A stretch of DNA of 37,007 nt from Thermoanaerobaculales bacterium. GTDB lineage: Bacteria > Acidobacteriota > Thermoanaerobaculia > Thermoanaerobaculales > Sulfomarinibacteraceae. The stretch spans positions 1 through 37,007 of the forward strand of contig JALOLD010000030.1 in the NCBI GenBank assembly GCA_025456145.1, written 5' to 3'. The position numbers and the translations under genes were made by a program. Shown here one piece after another: positions 1 through 7,667 of this stretch. The notes under the pieces were generated by a model. The model was given only the letters and a program-made list of their open reading frames with translations. It did not search any database and was not told where the DNA came from. How positions within the stretch are numbered: the stretch's first letter is position 1; every line of letters starts with the position of its first letter.

Positions 1-1146
1 CAGGATCGATGACGCCGCCCACGGGCCGGCGACGAGCCTGCGCCACCGCCGGGCCAGCCGGACGACTCCGGCCGCGACCGCCGCGAAGACCGCCAGCACC
101 AGCAGGGGACCCCAGCCCCACAGCGAGAGCTCGCGCAGCGGGTAGAGCACAGGCAGGGTCGAGACGAACACCCGGACATACGGCAGATCGGCCTCGCCCA
201 TGACCATCCGCACCTGCTCGTCGACCCCGGCGAGATAGGCCGGGTTGGGTCCCGGGTCGACCACCCCGGCGCCGATCACGCGACCGAAGGCGCCGTCGCC
301 GGCGAGCCCGACCAGACCGGCCGCCTGGACCAGTCCGATGACCAACGAGAGGCACCCGAGGATGATCAATGCCGAGCGGAGGCCGCGCGAACGGCCGGCG
401 GCGGCGCCGAGCGCGGCGGCGGCGGCGGCCGTCGAGGCGATGAGGACCGCCGGCGGCCGGCCTTCGGCGAAGGCCCAGGGCTGGCAGATCCAGAAGACCG
501 TCGCGCCCGAGGCAAACGCCAGCGCCGCGAGCCGCCCGAGCTCGACCGGACCGCGCGTCCGCGCGGCGAGGAGCAGGGCGATCGCGAGCGGCAGGCCGAG
601 GGCGAGCGAGGCGACCTTGACGGCGAGCGAGGCGCCGACTGCGGCCCCTGCGACCGCCGCGGCCGGTCCGCCGCCCGCAGTGGCCAGCCAGAAGCTGGCG
701 GCCAACGCGAGCACGATCCAGGCCGTGTGATGCGCCTCGACCGTGGCGAAGTGGGACTGCTGGAGGTCGAGCGGCACCCAGGCGGCGAGGAGCAGAAAGA
801 GGTCGGCGGTGCGCCGTCCCCAGGCTCGGTCGGCGAGCAGCCAGCCGAGGGCGAGCACCAGCATCGAAGACAGCAGCGACAGGGCTCTGCCGGCGCTGAT
901 CAGACCGCTCGAGCCGCTCTCGAGGCGGAGCACCGACGCGATGGCCCGGATCGCCTGGAAGTGGAGCGAGCCGTAGGCGAAGAACCCGGGGTCGTCGAAC
1001 CAGCTGTCGAGCCGCTCGGTGACATAACCGACCTGGCGTTCGTCGGGGTGGAGCGACGACCCGGGGACCCCGGCGTCCCAGCCCCAGACCAGCAGCCGCA
1101 GGCCCAGGGCGATGGCGAAGAGGGTCCAGGTTCGTCGGCTCGGCAT
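1..1146 (-). CDS. GT39-like polytopic membrane glycosyltransferase (partial)
   Basis: My reading of the reverse strand gives one open frame of 382 codons from the ATG at 1146 to the window edge, so the C-terminus is missing. An in-frame TAG lies three codons upstream of the ATG, which fixes the start region. The protein is strongly hydrophobic with many membrane segments. After the first segment it has the loop motif HPDERQ (residues 33-38), and later SHFATVEAHH. These match the acidic first-loop motif and the HF-T-[DE] motif of GT-C fold, PMT/ArnT-like (GT39/GT83) enzymes, which move sugars from polyprenyl-phosphate carriers on the periplasmic side. The substrate cannot be read from the sequence. 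It is divergently oriented from the diguanylate cyclase at 1378. Confidence 0.75.
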   Translation of the reverse strand, partial: MPSRRTWTLFAIALGLRLLVWGWDAGVPGSSLHPDERQVGYVTERLDSWFDDPGFFAYGSLHFQAIRAIASVLRLESGSSGLISAGRALSLLSSMLVLALGWLLADRAWGRRTADLFLLLAAWVPLDLQQSHFATVEAHHTAWIVLALAASFWLATAGGGPAAAVAGAAVGASLAVKVASLALGLPLAIALLLAARTRGPVELGRLAALAFASGATVFWICQPWAFAEGRPPAVLIASTAAAAAALGAAAGRSRGLRSALIILGCLSLVIGLVQAAGLVGLAGDGAFGRVIGAGVVDPGPNPAYLAGVDEQVRMVMGEADLPYVRVFVSTLPVLYPLRELSLWGWGPLLVLAVFAAVAAGVVRLARRWRRLVAGPWAASSIL

Positions 1147-1377
1147 CCCCGTCTACGGTAGCCGAGAACGAGCGGCAGCGTCCACACCGCCGGTCCCGGT
1201 GAGCTGCCCACTCCGGTGACACTCGCGTCGCACCCGGGCCCCGGTCTGTTCGATAAGGGATCATCCATGGACGCCGGATCGTTCGGAAATTCGGGCACGA
1301 ATCATGCTTCAAACGCCAACGAGCGTCGTTTCGCCCGCCAATCGGGCTGTTTTGAGACACTCGAGCCGGGAGCTGGG

Positions 1378-2559
1378 ATGACCGTCGACATCGTCTCGTC
1401 GCTGATCTCCATCGGCGCCATCACCACGGTGATGGGGCTGTGGATGATCGCCGCGAGCCTGGTCCGAGGGGAGGCGAACACCGAGCAGCTGAGGATCTGG
1501 GGCCTGTCGTGCCTGGTCTTCGGGATCGCCTACGCGCTCTTCGCGAGCCGCGATGCGATCCCCCTCTTGTGGTCGCTGATCGTCGGCAACCTGTTCTTCG
1601 CGCTCGGCTACGGCGGCTTCGGGCTGGCGATCGCCGGTCTGCTCGAGCGCCGGTTCCCGTTCACGGTGGTCCTCGTCGGCGTGCTGGTCTGCACCGCCGC
1701 GTTGTACGCCACCGAGATCGCCCGCGGCGACTCTTCGTGGCGGGTGCTGATCCTCGCCGCGGTGACGATCGCTCCATGGACGGTGTCGACCCTCCAGTGC
1801 ACCGCCGAGTGGCGGCGCCGACCCGCGCCGCACATTCTGGCGATGAGCCTCGCCTTCATGGCCATGATCCTCGTCTCGCTGTCGCGGGTCGCCAACGCCG
1901 CGGTACGGGGCGAGTTCGGCTATCAGGGGCTGCCCACCGGTCCCGGCTACCTGCTCGGCACCCACATCCTGCTCATCTCGCCGGTGCTGCTGACCGTCGG
2001 CTTCTTCCTGCTGTGTGCCGAGCGGACCCAGGAGACCATCCGCAAGCTCGCCGACACCGACCCCTTGACCGGAATCCTCAACCGCCGCTCGGTGCTGCTC
2101 GTGGCGTCCAACCGTCTGGCCTCGGCACGCCGACGCAACGAGGCCTTCTCGTGCGTCGCCTTCGACCTCGACGAGCTCAAGGCGTTCAACGACAGCTTCG
2201 GCCATGCCGCCGGCGACCGGGCGATCCTCCACCTCACCGGGCTGGTCGCCGGCGCAGTCCGTGCGGAGGACCTCTTCGGCCGCCTCGGCGGCGACGAGTT
2301 CGTCGTCTTCACGCCGTTTGCCGATCTCGACGACGCGGTGGCGCTCGCCGAGCGGTTCCGGGAATCCACCGACCGGGAGCCGCTCGATCTCGACGGCCTG
2401 CCGCTGACGATCACCGCGTCCTTCGGCGTCGCGAGCCTGCAGCCGGACGACGAGTCGCCGCTGGACCTCCTCCACCGGGCCGATCAGGCGCTGTACGAGG
2501 CCAAGGCGAGCGGCGGCAACGCCGTCAGACCGGCCGGCCGGGGCTCTGGCTCGACCTGA
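1378..2559 (+). CDS. Seven-TM diguanylate cyclase (GGDEF)
   Basis: This 393-residue protein probably makes cyclic di-GMP from two GTP at the inner membrane. Residues about 1-215 contain seven hydrophobic segments with short loops, and residues about 220-390 form a GGDEF domain. The domain starts with [12 protein letters not shown], has an intact GGDEF active site at 304-308, and has an RAED inhibitory site at 295-298, exactly five residues before the active site. It is therefore predicted to be active and product-inhibited. The frame is open from an ATG at 1216, but the segment 1216-1377 encodes no membrane or domain sequence; the ATG at 1378 is preceded by GGGAGCTGGG and leads straight into TM1. 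Its last 35 bp overlap the convergent chemoreceptor gene. The 7TM input domain has no recognised ligand. Confidence 0.85.
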   Translation: MTVDIVSSLISIGAITTVMGLWMIAASLVRGEANTEQLRIWGLSCLVFGIAYALFASRDAIPLLWSLIVGNLFFALGYGGFGLAIAGLLERRFPFTVVLVGVLVCTAALYATEIARGDSSWRVLILAAVTIAPWTVSTLQCTAEWRRRPAPHILAMSLAFMAMILVSLSRVANAAVRGEFGYQGLPTGPGYLLGTHILLISPVLLTVGFFLLCAERTQETIRKLADTDPLTGILNRRSVLLVASNRLASARRRNEAFSCVAFDLDELKAFNDSFGHAAGDRAILHLTGLVAGAVRAEDLFGRLGGDEFVVFTPFADLDDAVALAERFRESTDREPLDLDGLPLTITASFGVASLQPDDESPLDLLHRADQALYEAKASGGNAVRPAGRGSGST

Positions 2560-3970
2560 GCTCCTCGGCCATTCGGGTCAGATCCCGCGCCGCCTGCTCG
2601 ACCGCCGCGGCGCCCGATGAGGTCTCGCCGGCGGCGGTCGCGACCGCGCCGATGCTCTCGGCGATCTCGCTCCCGCCCCGGGCGGCGTCGGCGATGCTGC
2701 TCGAGATCTCGGCCGTGGTCGCGGTCTGCTGCTCGACCGCGCCGGCGATCGTCGCCTGGAGCTCGTTGACCCGGGCGATGAACCCGCCGATCCGGTTGAT
2801 CGCCCCGACCACCGCGTCGGCGTGGGCCCGGATCGCGGTGATCTTCGGACCGATCTCCTCGGTCGCGACCGCGGTCTGCGCGGCGAGCGCCTTGACCTCG
2901 TCGGCGACCACCGCGAAGCCGCGGCCCGCCTCACCCGCCCGGGCCGCCTCGATGGTCGCGTTGAGCGCGAGCAGCCTCGTCTGATCGGCGATCGAGGTGA
3001 TCGTCCCGATGATCCCGGTGATCTCGGCGCCGCTCTCGGCGAGCCGGCCGATCGTCGCCCCGGCATCGTCGGCGACCTCGACCGCGTCGCTCGCCGCCTG
3101 GGCGGCGTCGCGAGCGAGCACCGCGATCTCGCGCACCCCATAGCTCAGCTCCTCGACCGCCGCCGCGACCGTCTGCACGTGGTCGCTCACCCGGCCGACC
3201 GCCATCGACACGCTTCCCGCCTGGAGGGCGGTGTCCTCGGCGTTGGCGCTCATCGACCGGCTCACCATCGACAGGGCGTCGGCGGCGCCGGCGAGGCGGC
3301 TCGCGCTCGAGGTGATCGTCCCGATCGCGCTCTCGAGCTCGCCGGCCCGGCGCGTCTCGACGGCACGCAGCTCGCTGATGACCCGGCGCTTGTCCTGGAG
3401 CTGGGAGATCGCGAAAAGGGCGTAGCCCGCGGCGCCGAACAGGATCAGCATTTTGCCGAAGACCCAGGTCAGCGTGGTGAGCTCGGGGCCCTCGAGGATC
3501 GCGACGAGCCCGAGGTAGGCCGCCGTGTCGGCGGCCATCACCGCCAGCAACCCTCTTCGACCGGAGAAAAAGGCGGCGGACGCCGCGTTGGTGAGGTACC
3601 AGGGGTAGAGCGGGCTTCGCGATCCCCCCGACAGGGCGATCGCCCAGCTGATGATCGCCAGGTCGAAGCCCATCCAGTACACCCGCAGGGGCACCCCGGC
3701 GAACCGGGCGACACCGCGCGAGTAGAGCACCGCGAAGACGACGATGTTGAGATTGGCGAGGACCAGGAACCCGACCGCCGCGGCCCACGAGAAGTCGAGC
3801 AGCCCGAGCAGCTTCGCCACCAGCCCGACGAGCCACGCCCCGTTGTAGAAGACCGCCCGGCTTTTCTGGATCGACAGCTCGTGCCGGACCAGCTTCGCGC
3901 CGTCGGCCGCCGACGGTGTGGTCGGGCTGGTCACGATCCGCCTGCTGCCCCCGTCGTCCCCCCCCGGCAT
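2525..3970 (-). CDS. Methyl-accepting chemotaxis-like protein with polytopic membrane domain
   Basis: This is a 481-residue signal transducer. Residues about 30-190 hold around six hydrophobic segments with no large periplasmic ligand domain. The remainder is a long helical MCP signalling domain. The hairpin tip is well conserved ([20 protein letters not shown], then [15 protein letters not shown]), which is the CheA/CheW contact site. It should relay a membrane or redox cue to a chemotaxis-type kinase, but no che genes are in the window. I chose the ATG at 3970 because GGAG lies a few bases upstream; an ATG at 3991 in frame adds seven residues. A TATACA at 3980-3985 (reverse strand) could be a -10 and would favour a short leader. 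The gene is convergent with the diguanylate cyclase and overlaps it by 35 bp. Confidence 0.85.
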   Translation of the reverse strand: MPGGDDGGSRRIVTSPTTPSAADGAKLVRHELSIQKSRAVFYNGAWLVGLVAKLLGLLDFSWAAAVGFLVLANLNIVVFAVLYSRGVARFAGVPLRVYWMGFDLAIISWAIALSGGSRSPLYPWYLTNAASAAFFSGRRGLLAVMAADTAAYLGLVAILEGPELTTLTWVFGKMLILFGAAGYALFAISQLQDKRRVISELRAVETRRAGELESAIGTITSSASRLAGAADALSMVSRSMSANAEDTALQAGSVSMAVGRVSDHVQTVAAAVEELSYGVREIAVLARDAAQAASDAVEVADDAGATIGRLAESGAEITGIIGTITSIADQTRLLALNATIEAARAGEAGRGFAVVADEVKALAAQTAVATEEIGPKITAIRAHADAVVGAINRIGGFIARVNELQATIAGAVEQQTATTAEISSSIADAARGGSEIAESIGAVATAAGETSSGAAAVEQAARDLTRMAEELRSSQSPGRPV

Positions 3971-4082
3971 TGCACTCCATGTATAGCGCATCGGTGAAGC
4001 TCACGTGAAGGGGGCGGAGGTTCGGTGTGCACCCGGGACGAGGTCGTCGGCCTCCTCGCACATCCGCACCGGCTCGATCGTG

Positions 4083-4104
4083 GGGAGAGATGGCGCGGCG
4101 GAAG
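4083..4104. repeat. Copy of the tRNA-Arg 3' end region
   Basis: These 22 bases match 4149-4170 at 21 of 22 positions. The latter covers the last ten acceptor-side bases of tRNA-Arg, its encoded GCCA end and eight flanking bases. The two copies are 66 bp apart in the same orientation. This looks like a decayed second tRNA copy or an att-like duplication. Confidence 0.7.
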
Positions 4105-4156
4105 TTATCGCTGCTGCCCCCGATGACCGACCCGATGCTCGACCGTCAGGGAGAGA

Positions 4157-4233
4157 TGGCGCGCCGGAAGGGAATCGAACCCCCAACCTTCTGATCCGTA
4201 GTCAGATGCTCTATCCAATTGAGCTACCGGCGC
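4157..4233 (-). tRNA. tRNA-Arg (anticodon ACG)
   Basis: The reverse strand folds as a complete cloverleaf. The acceptor stem is GCGCCGG paired with CCGGCGC (4227-4233 and 4161-4167), followed by discriminator G and an encoded CCA (4157-4159). The anticodon stem TCTGA/TCAGA closes the loop CTACGGA, so the anticodon is ACG. The T-arm is GGGGG-TTCGATT-CCCTT. ACG is normally edited to ICG by TadA to read CGU, CGC and CGA. A good promoter lies just upstream (4249-4277). Confidence 0.97.
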
Positions 4234-4248
4234 AGCCCAGGGAGGCGC

Positions 4249-4277
4249 ATTGTGCCACACGGGTGGGCTCGATGCAA
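4249..4277 (-). promoter_or_regulatory. Promoter of tRNA-Arg
   Basis: On the reverse strand TTGCAT (4272-4277) and CACAAT (4249-4254) are separated by exactly 17 bp. They sit 16 bp upstream of the tRNA 5' end, a classical sigma-70 arrangement. Confidence 0.7.
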
Positions 4278-4325
4278 GGGCGACGCATCGTCGGGGAGCG
4301 CTGGAACCCGTCCGCCGCGACCGCG

Positions 4326-4331
4326 TATGAT
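4326..4331 (+). promoter_or_regulatory. Candidate -10 element for the ABC exporter operon
   Basis: TATGAT lies 23 bp before the ATG at 4355 in an otherwise GC-rich stretch. The -35 is poor (TGGAAC at 4302-4307, 18 bp spacer). The start codon is preceded by AGGGGGGAAC, a good ribosome binding site. Confidence 0.5.
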
Positions 4332-4354
4332 TCCCCGGACTCGCAGGGGGGAAC

Positions 4355-5269
4355 ATGACCGACCCGATTCTCGAGATCGTCAACGTCAGCAAGCGCTATG
4401 GCGACGTCCAGGCGGTCGACGACCTGAGCTTCACCGTGCCGCGGGGCTCGGTCTTCGGTCTGCTCGGGCCCAACGGCGCCGGCAAGTCGACGACCATCCG
4501 GATGGTGATGCGGATCATCATGGCCGATACGGGCAGGATCCTGCTCGACGGCGTCCCGGTCGACGACGACCGCCGGCGGCTCATCGGCTATCTCCCCGAG
4601 GAGCGCGGCCTGTACAAGAAGATGAAGGTGCTCGAGCACCTCGTCTATCTGGGGACGATCCGCGGTCTCAACGCGGCCGAGGCGAAAAGGCGGGCTGCCG
4701 CCTGGCTCGACCGGTTCGAGCTGTCGGCCTGGGCGACCCACAAGATCGAGGACCTGTCGAAGGGGATGCAGCAGAAGGTCCAGTTCATCGGCACCATCCT
4801 CCACCGGCCGCAGCTGCTGATCCTCGACGAGCCGTTCTCGGGTCTCGACCCGATCAACACCCGGTCGCTCAAGGACCTGCTCATCGCGATGTCGGCCGAG
4901 GGGGTCACCATCGTCCTGTCCACCCACGTCCTGCCCCAGGTCGACGAGCTGTGCACCCACATCTGCCTGATCAACCGCGCCCGGGCCATCCTGTACGGCG
5001 ACCTCGAGACGATCAGGTCGCAGTACGGCGGCAACGTCTGGCGGGTGGCGAGCGAGCTCGACGAGACGGAGCTCGCCGCGCTCGAGGGGGTGACCGGAGT
5101 CCGTCCCCTCGGCGCCGAGAAGCTGGTCGAGCTCGAGCCCGAGGCCGAGCCGCGGCGGCTCGTGCAGGCGCTGGCCGCGCACGGCGGGCTCGAGAGCTTC
5201 ACCCGCTTCGTCCCCGGGCTCGAGAACATCTTCATCCGCGCCGTCGAGGAGGACCGCACCCATGCTTGA
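4355..5269 (+). CDS. ABC transporter ATP-binding protein (NatA-like, ABC-2 exporter)
   Basis: This is the 304-residue cytoplasmic ATPase that drives the membrane protein encoded immediately downstream. Walker A is GPNGAGKST at residues 38-46. The signature LSKGMQQKVQ is near 135 and Walker B LLILDEPFSGLD near 154, followed by a switch histidine in STHVL. The C-terminal 80 residues match the DUF4162-type extension found on NatA-like exporters of sodium, drugs or lipids. The stop codon overlaps the permease start by 8 bp, indicating translational coupling. The substrate cannot be determined from this subunit; NatA/CcmA-like relatives are diverse. Confidence 0.93.
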   Translation: MTDPILEIVNVSKRYGDVQAVDDLSFTVPRGSVFGLLGPNGAGKSTTIRMVMRIIMADTGRILLDGVPVDDDRRRLIGYLPEERGLYKKMKVLEHLVYLGTIRGLNAAEAKRRAAAWLDRFELSAWATHKIEDLSKGMQQKVQFIGTILHRPQLLILDEPFSGLDPINTRSLKDLLIAMSAEGVTIVLSTHVLPQVDELCTHICLINRARAILYGDLETIRSQYGGNVWRVASELDETELAALEGVTGVRPLGAEKLVELEPEAEPRRLVQALAAHGGLESFTRFVPGLENIFIRAVEEDRTHA

Positions 5270-6614
5270 CCGAATCCTGGCGATCATGCGCCGCGAGTAC
5301 CTCGAGCGGGTCAAGACCAAGGCCTTCTGGATCTCGACGCTGCTCGTCCCGGTCTTTCTCGGCGCGGTGATGATCATCCCGGCCTGGCTGGCGGCCCGGG
5401 GGGGCGGCGCCTTCACCGTCGGGGTGCTCGACTTCACGGGGCGGTTCGCCGAGCCGATCCGCCTCGAGCTCGACGATCTGATCGGCCGGCAGAGCTCGAT
5501 CGCCGCCGCGGCGCTCGAGCAGAGCGAGGTCGTGCCCGGCGAGCAGGCCGAGACGATCGGCGAGATCGCGAACGATCCCATCCTCGAGCTCGAGCTCGTG
5601 GAGCTGGCGACCGACGGCGACCCCGAAGCGGCGCGCGAGCGGGCCAAGCAGGGGGTCCAGGACGGCGCCTACGACGGCCTGCTCGTGCTGCCCGCGACGC
5701 TGCCCGACGAGGGCCAGGCCGAGTACGTCTCGCCCAACGTCTCGACCTTCCAGATGCTCAGCGTGCTCGAGCGGTCGGTCAACAACGTGATGGTCGCCGA
5801 CCGCCTGACCACGGCCGGTTTGGACCCCGAGGCGGTCGGCGAGCTGACCCGCCGGGTCGATCTCAAGACGCTCAAGCTCGGCGCCAAGGGCCAGGAGACC
5901 CACGACCAGGGCCAGGGCTTCCTCGTCTCGTACGTCTTCATGATGATCATCTACATGACGGTGCTGATGTATGGCATCTACGTGATGCGCGGCGTGCTCG
6001 AGGAGAAGGCCTCGCACATCGTCGAGGTCATCATCTCGACGGTCAAGCCGTTCGAGCTGATGCTCGGCAAGATCCTCGGCATCGGCGCGGTCGGTTTGAC
6101 CCAGTTCCTGCTGTGGTCGGCGCTCATGGTCGCGATCTCGGCGCCGGGTGCGGCCTCGGCCCTCGGCATGGGCTCGCTCGAGCTGCCGGCGGTGCCCGCG
6201 GTCCAGATCGTCTTCTTCGTCGTCTACTTCGTGCTCGGCTTCCTGCTCTACGGCACCCTCTACGCCGGCATCGGCGCCGCCTTCGACACCGAGCAGGAGG
6301 CCCAGAACTTCCAGGGCGTGATCACGATGTTCCTGATCGTGCCGCTGGTCCTGATGATGTACATCCTCAACCAACCCGACGCGCCGCTCTCGGTCGCGCT
6401 GTCGCTCTTCCCGTTCTTCACGCCGATGCTGATGTTCCTGCGGATGACCCTGACCCAGGTGCCGGCGGTCCAGCTCCTCGGATCGGTGGTTCTCATGACC
6501 GCCACCATCGTCGCCGCGGCCTGGGTGGTCGGCAAGGTCTACCGGGTCGGGATCCTGATGCACGGATCGAAACCGAAGCTCAAGGATCTCTGGCGCTGGA
6601 TCCGGGAGGCGTGA
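5262..6614 (+). CDS. ABC-2 family transporter permease (NatB-like)
   Basis: This is a 450-residue membrane subunit. It has one N-terminal transmembrane segment (about residues 23-45), a large extracytoplasmic domain to about 215, then five or six C-terminal segments. This is the ABC2_membrane_3/NatB layout. The segment MYGIYVMRGVLEEKASHIVE carries the R-G-V-[LI]-E-E-K motif typical of the family. It pairs with the ATPase upstream, whose last 8 bp it overlaps, to form an exporter. The role is probably efflux of an ion, antibiotic or lipid, which is inference from the family. No third gene follows; a GC-rich hairpin lies just after the stop. Confidence 0.9.
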   Translation: MLDRILAIMRREYLERVKTKAFWISTLLVPVFLGAVMIIPAWLAARGGGAFTVGVLDFTGRFAEPIRLELDDLIGRQSSIAAAALEQSEVVPGEQAETIGEIANDPILELELVELATDGDPEAARERAKQGVQDGAYDGLLVLPATLPDEGQAEYVSPNVSTFQMLSVLERSVNNVMVADRLTTAGLDPEAVGELTRRVDLKTLKLGAKGQETHDQGQGFLVSYVFMMIIYMTVLMYGIYVMRGVLEEKASHIVEVIISTVKPFELMLGKILGIGAVGLTQFLLWSALMVAISAPGAASALGMGSLELPAVPAVQIVFFVVYFVLGFLLYGTLYAGIGAAFDTEQEAQNFQGVITMFLIVPLVLMMYILNQPDAPLSVALSLFPFFTPMLMFLRMTLTQVPAVQLLGSVVLMTATIVAAAWVVGKVYRVGILMHGSKPKLKDLWRWIREA

Positions 6615-6621
6615 CCCACCT

Positions 6622-6660
6622 CCCCGACCCGCGCGACGGCTCTCGTCGCGGAGATCGGGG
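6622..6660 (+). terminator. Candidate hairpin terminator after the ABC operon
   Basis: A perfect inner stem CGCGACG/CGTCGCG (6632-6638, 6644-6650) with loop GCTCT is extended by outer pairing CCCCGA/TCGGGG. There is no T-tract, so intrinsic termination is uncertain. It begins 8 bp after the permease stop. Confidence 0.45.
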
Positions 6661-6690
6661 GCAGGGACCCGGGAGGGCCGCACGCCCGAG

Positions 6691-6718
6691 TTGACGCCCG
6701 CCGCGCCATTGCTATAAT
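6691..6718 (+). promoter_or_regulatory. Promoter of tRNA-Gln
   Basis: TTGACG (6691-6696) and a perfect TATAAT (6713-6718) are 16 bp apart, with an extended -10 (TGC just before TATAAT). The elements lie 24 bp before the tRNA. This is the strongest sigma-70 type promoter in the window. Confidence 0.85.
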
Positions 6719-6742
6719 GCCGCTCCCCGTGAAGGGTCCTGC

Positions 6743-6816
6743 TGGGGTGTCGTCCAATGGCAGGACATACGGCTCTGGACCGTAGAATTGGGGTTCGAGT
6801 CCCTGCACCCCAGCCA
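6743..6816 (+). tRNA. tRNA-Gln (anticodon CTG)
   Basis: A complete cloverleaf: acceptor TGGGGTG/CACCCCA, D-stem GTCC/GGAC, anticodon stem TACGG/CCGTA around loop CTCTGGA (anticodon CTG), T-arm TGGGG-TTCGAGT-CCCTG, discriminator G and encoded CCA (6814-6816). The U1-A72 end pair is typical of bacterial tRNA-Gln. Confidence 0.97.
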
Positions 6817-6832
6817 AAGCAGCTCGCGCAAC

Positions 6833-6852
6833 CGCCCGGCCCCGGCCGGGCG
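6833..6852. terminator. Bidirectional hairpin between tRNA-Gln and thiamine pyrophosphokinase gene
   Basis: CGCCCGGCC (6833-6841) pairs perfectly with GGCCGGGCG (6844-6852) across a 2-base gap, so in practice the loop is four bases. It lies between two convergent genes. There is no T-tract on either side. Confidence 0.5.
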
Positions 6853-6878
6853 TCGTCGCGATCGGCCGAGGGCGGATC

Positions 6879-7520
6879 TCACGGCTGCGAAAGAAGCCAC
6901 CGCAGGGCCACCACCGCGCCGCCGTCGGCGCGGATCACCACCCGGTCGGCGGTCGCCCGGTTCGAGATCGACGGCGTGCCGGCCAGTGAGACCGGGCAGT
7001 CGGTCACCGGCCAGCGGACGCCGGCGAGGCTGACCCGCACCGCCGGGTCGAAGGTGAGGAACGACCAGGTCTCGCCGACCACCGCGTCGAGCGCGGCTTC
7101 GCCGGTCACCGCCACCACCCGGTGATCGGCCGCGAGGAAGACCAGCCGGTCGGCCAGCGCCCGTACGGCGAGCATCCCGAGGTTGGCGAGGGCGTGATCG
7201 AGCCGGCCGCCGGTCGCGCCGAGCACCGTCAGCCGCTCGACGCCGAGATCCGAAAAGGCGTACTCGAGAGCCTTGTCGAGATCGGTCCGGTCCTGGTCCG
7301 GCCGCTCGACCAGGCACTCCTCGCCGACCAAGGCACGGATGCCGGGGGTGATCGAGTCGAGATCGCCGATGACCGCAACCGGCCGCAGACCGATCCGGCC
7401 GAGGGCGTTGGCGCCCCCGTCCGCGGCGAGCAGCGGCTCGGCGGCGGCGGCGAGCGCGGCGAGCTCGCGGGTCCATCGGATCGGTCCGTTGGCCACGAGC
7501 ACGGGATCGGGCGACGGCAT
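6879..7520 (-). CDS. thiN: Thiamine pyrophosphokinase
   Basis: This 213-residue cytoplasmic enzyme transfers pyrophosphate from ATP to thiamine to form thiamine diphosphate. The family motifs are all present in order: LLAADGGANAL near the N-terminus, VIGDLDSI (metal-binding aspartates), DQDRTDLDKAL (the DxxxTD substrate motif) and LGATGGRLDHALAN. The C-terminal half is the thiamine-binding beta-domain. Length is normal for bacterial TPK (about 210-220). It stands alone, convergent to tRNA-Gln and divergent from the PIN-PhoH gene; no other thiamine gene or TPP riboswitch was seen. Its 147-bp upstream region is shared with the divergent PhoH gene. Confidence 0.92.
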   Translation of the reverse strand: MPSPDPVLVANGPIRWTRELAALAAAAEPLLAADGGANALGRIGLRPVAVIGDLDSITPGIRALVGEECLVERPDQDRTDLDKALEYAFSDLGVERLTVLGATGGRLDHALANLGMLAVRALADRLVFLAADHRVVAVTGEAALDAVVGETWSFLTFDPAVRVSLAGVRWPVTDCPVSLAGTPSISNRATADRVVIRADGGAVVALRWLLSQP

Positions 7521-7651
7521 CCCGGCATCCTACACCTTCACCGTCGGTTCACACGAGGGTGGCAGGATGACCCGGTGCGAGCCCGATCTCTGCCAGCCGG
7601 CGCCGAGCCCTCGGTCCCCCCGCCGTCGCAACGGTTCCCATTCCGGGGTGG

Positions 7652-7657
7652 TACACT
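7652..7657 (+). promoter_or_regulatory. Candidate -10 element for the PIN-PhoH gene
   Basis: TACACT lies 10 bp before the ATG at 7668, so the transcript would be nearly leaderless. No good -35 is visible. The same hexamer precedes the genes starting at 13704 and 10571, suggesting a recurring local -10 form. Confidence 0.35.
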
Positions 7658-7667
7658 GACCGCCGGA

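Noticed and set aside
245..1161. Two forward open frames at the left edge
   Set aside because: The reverse strand encodes a coherent polytopic membrane protein with HPDE and HF-T-E motifs over the same bases.
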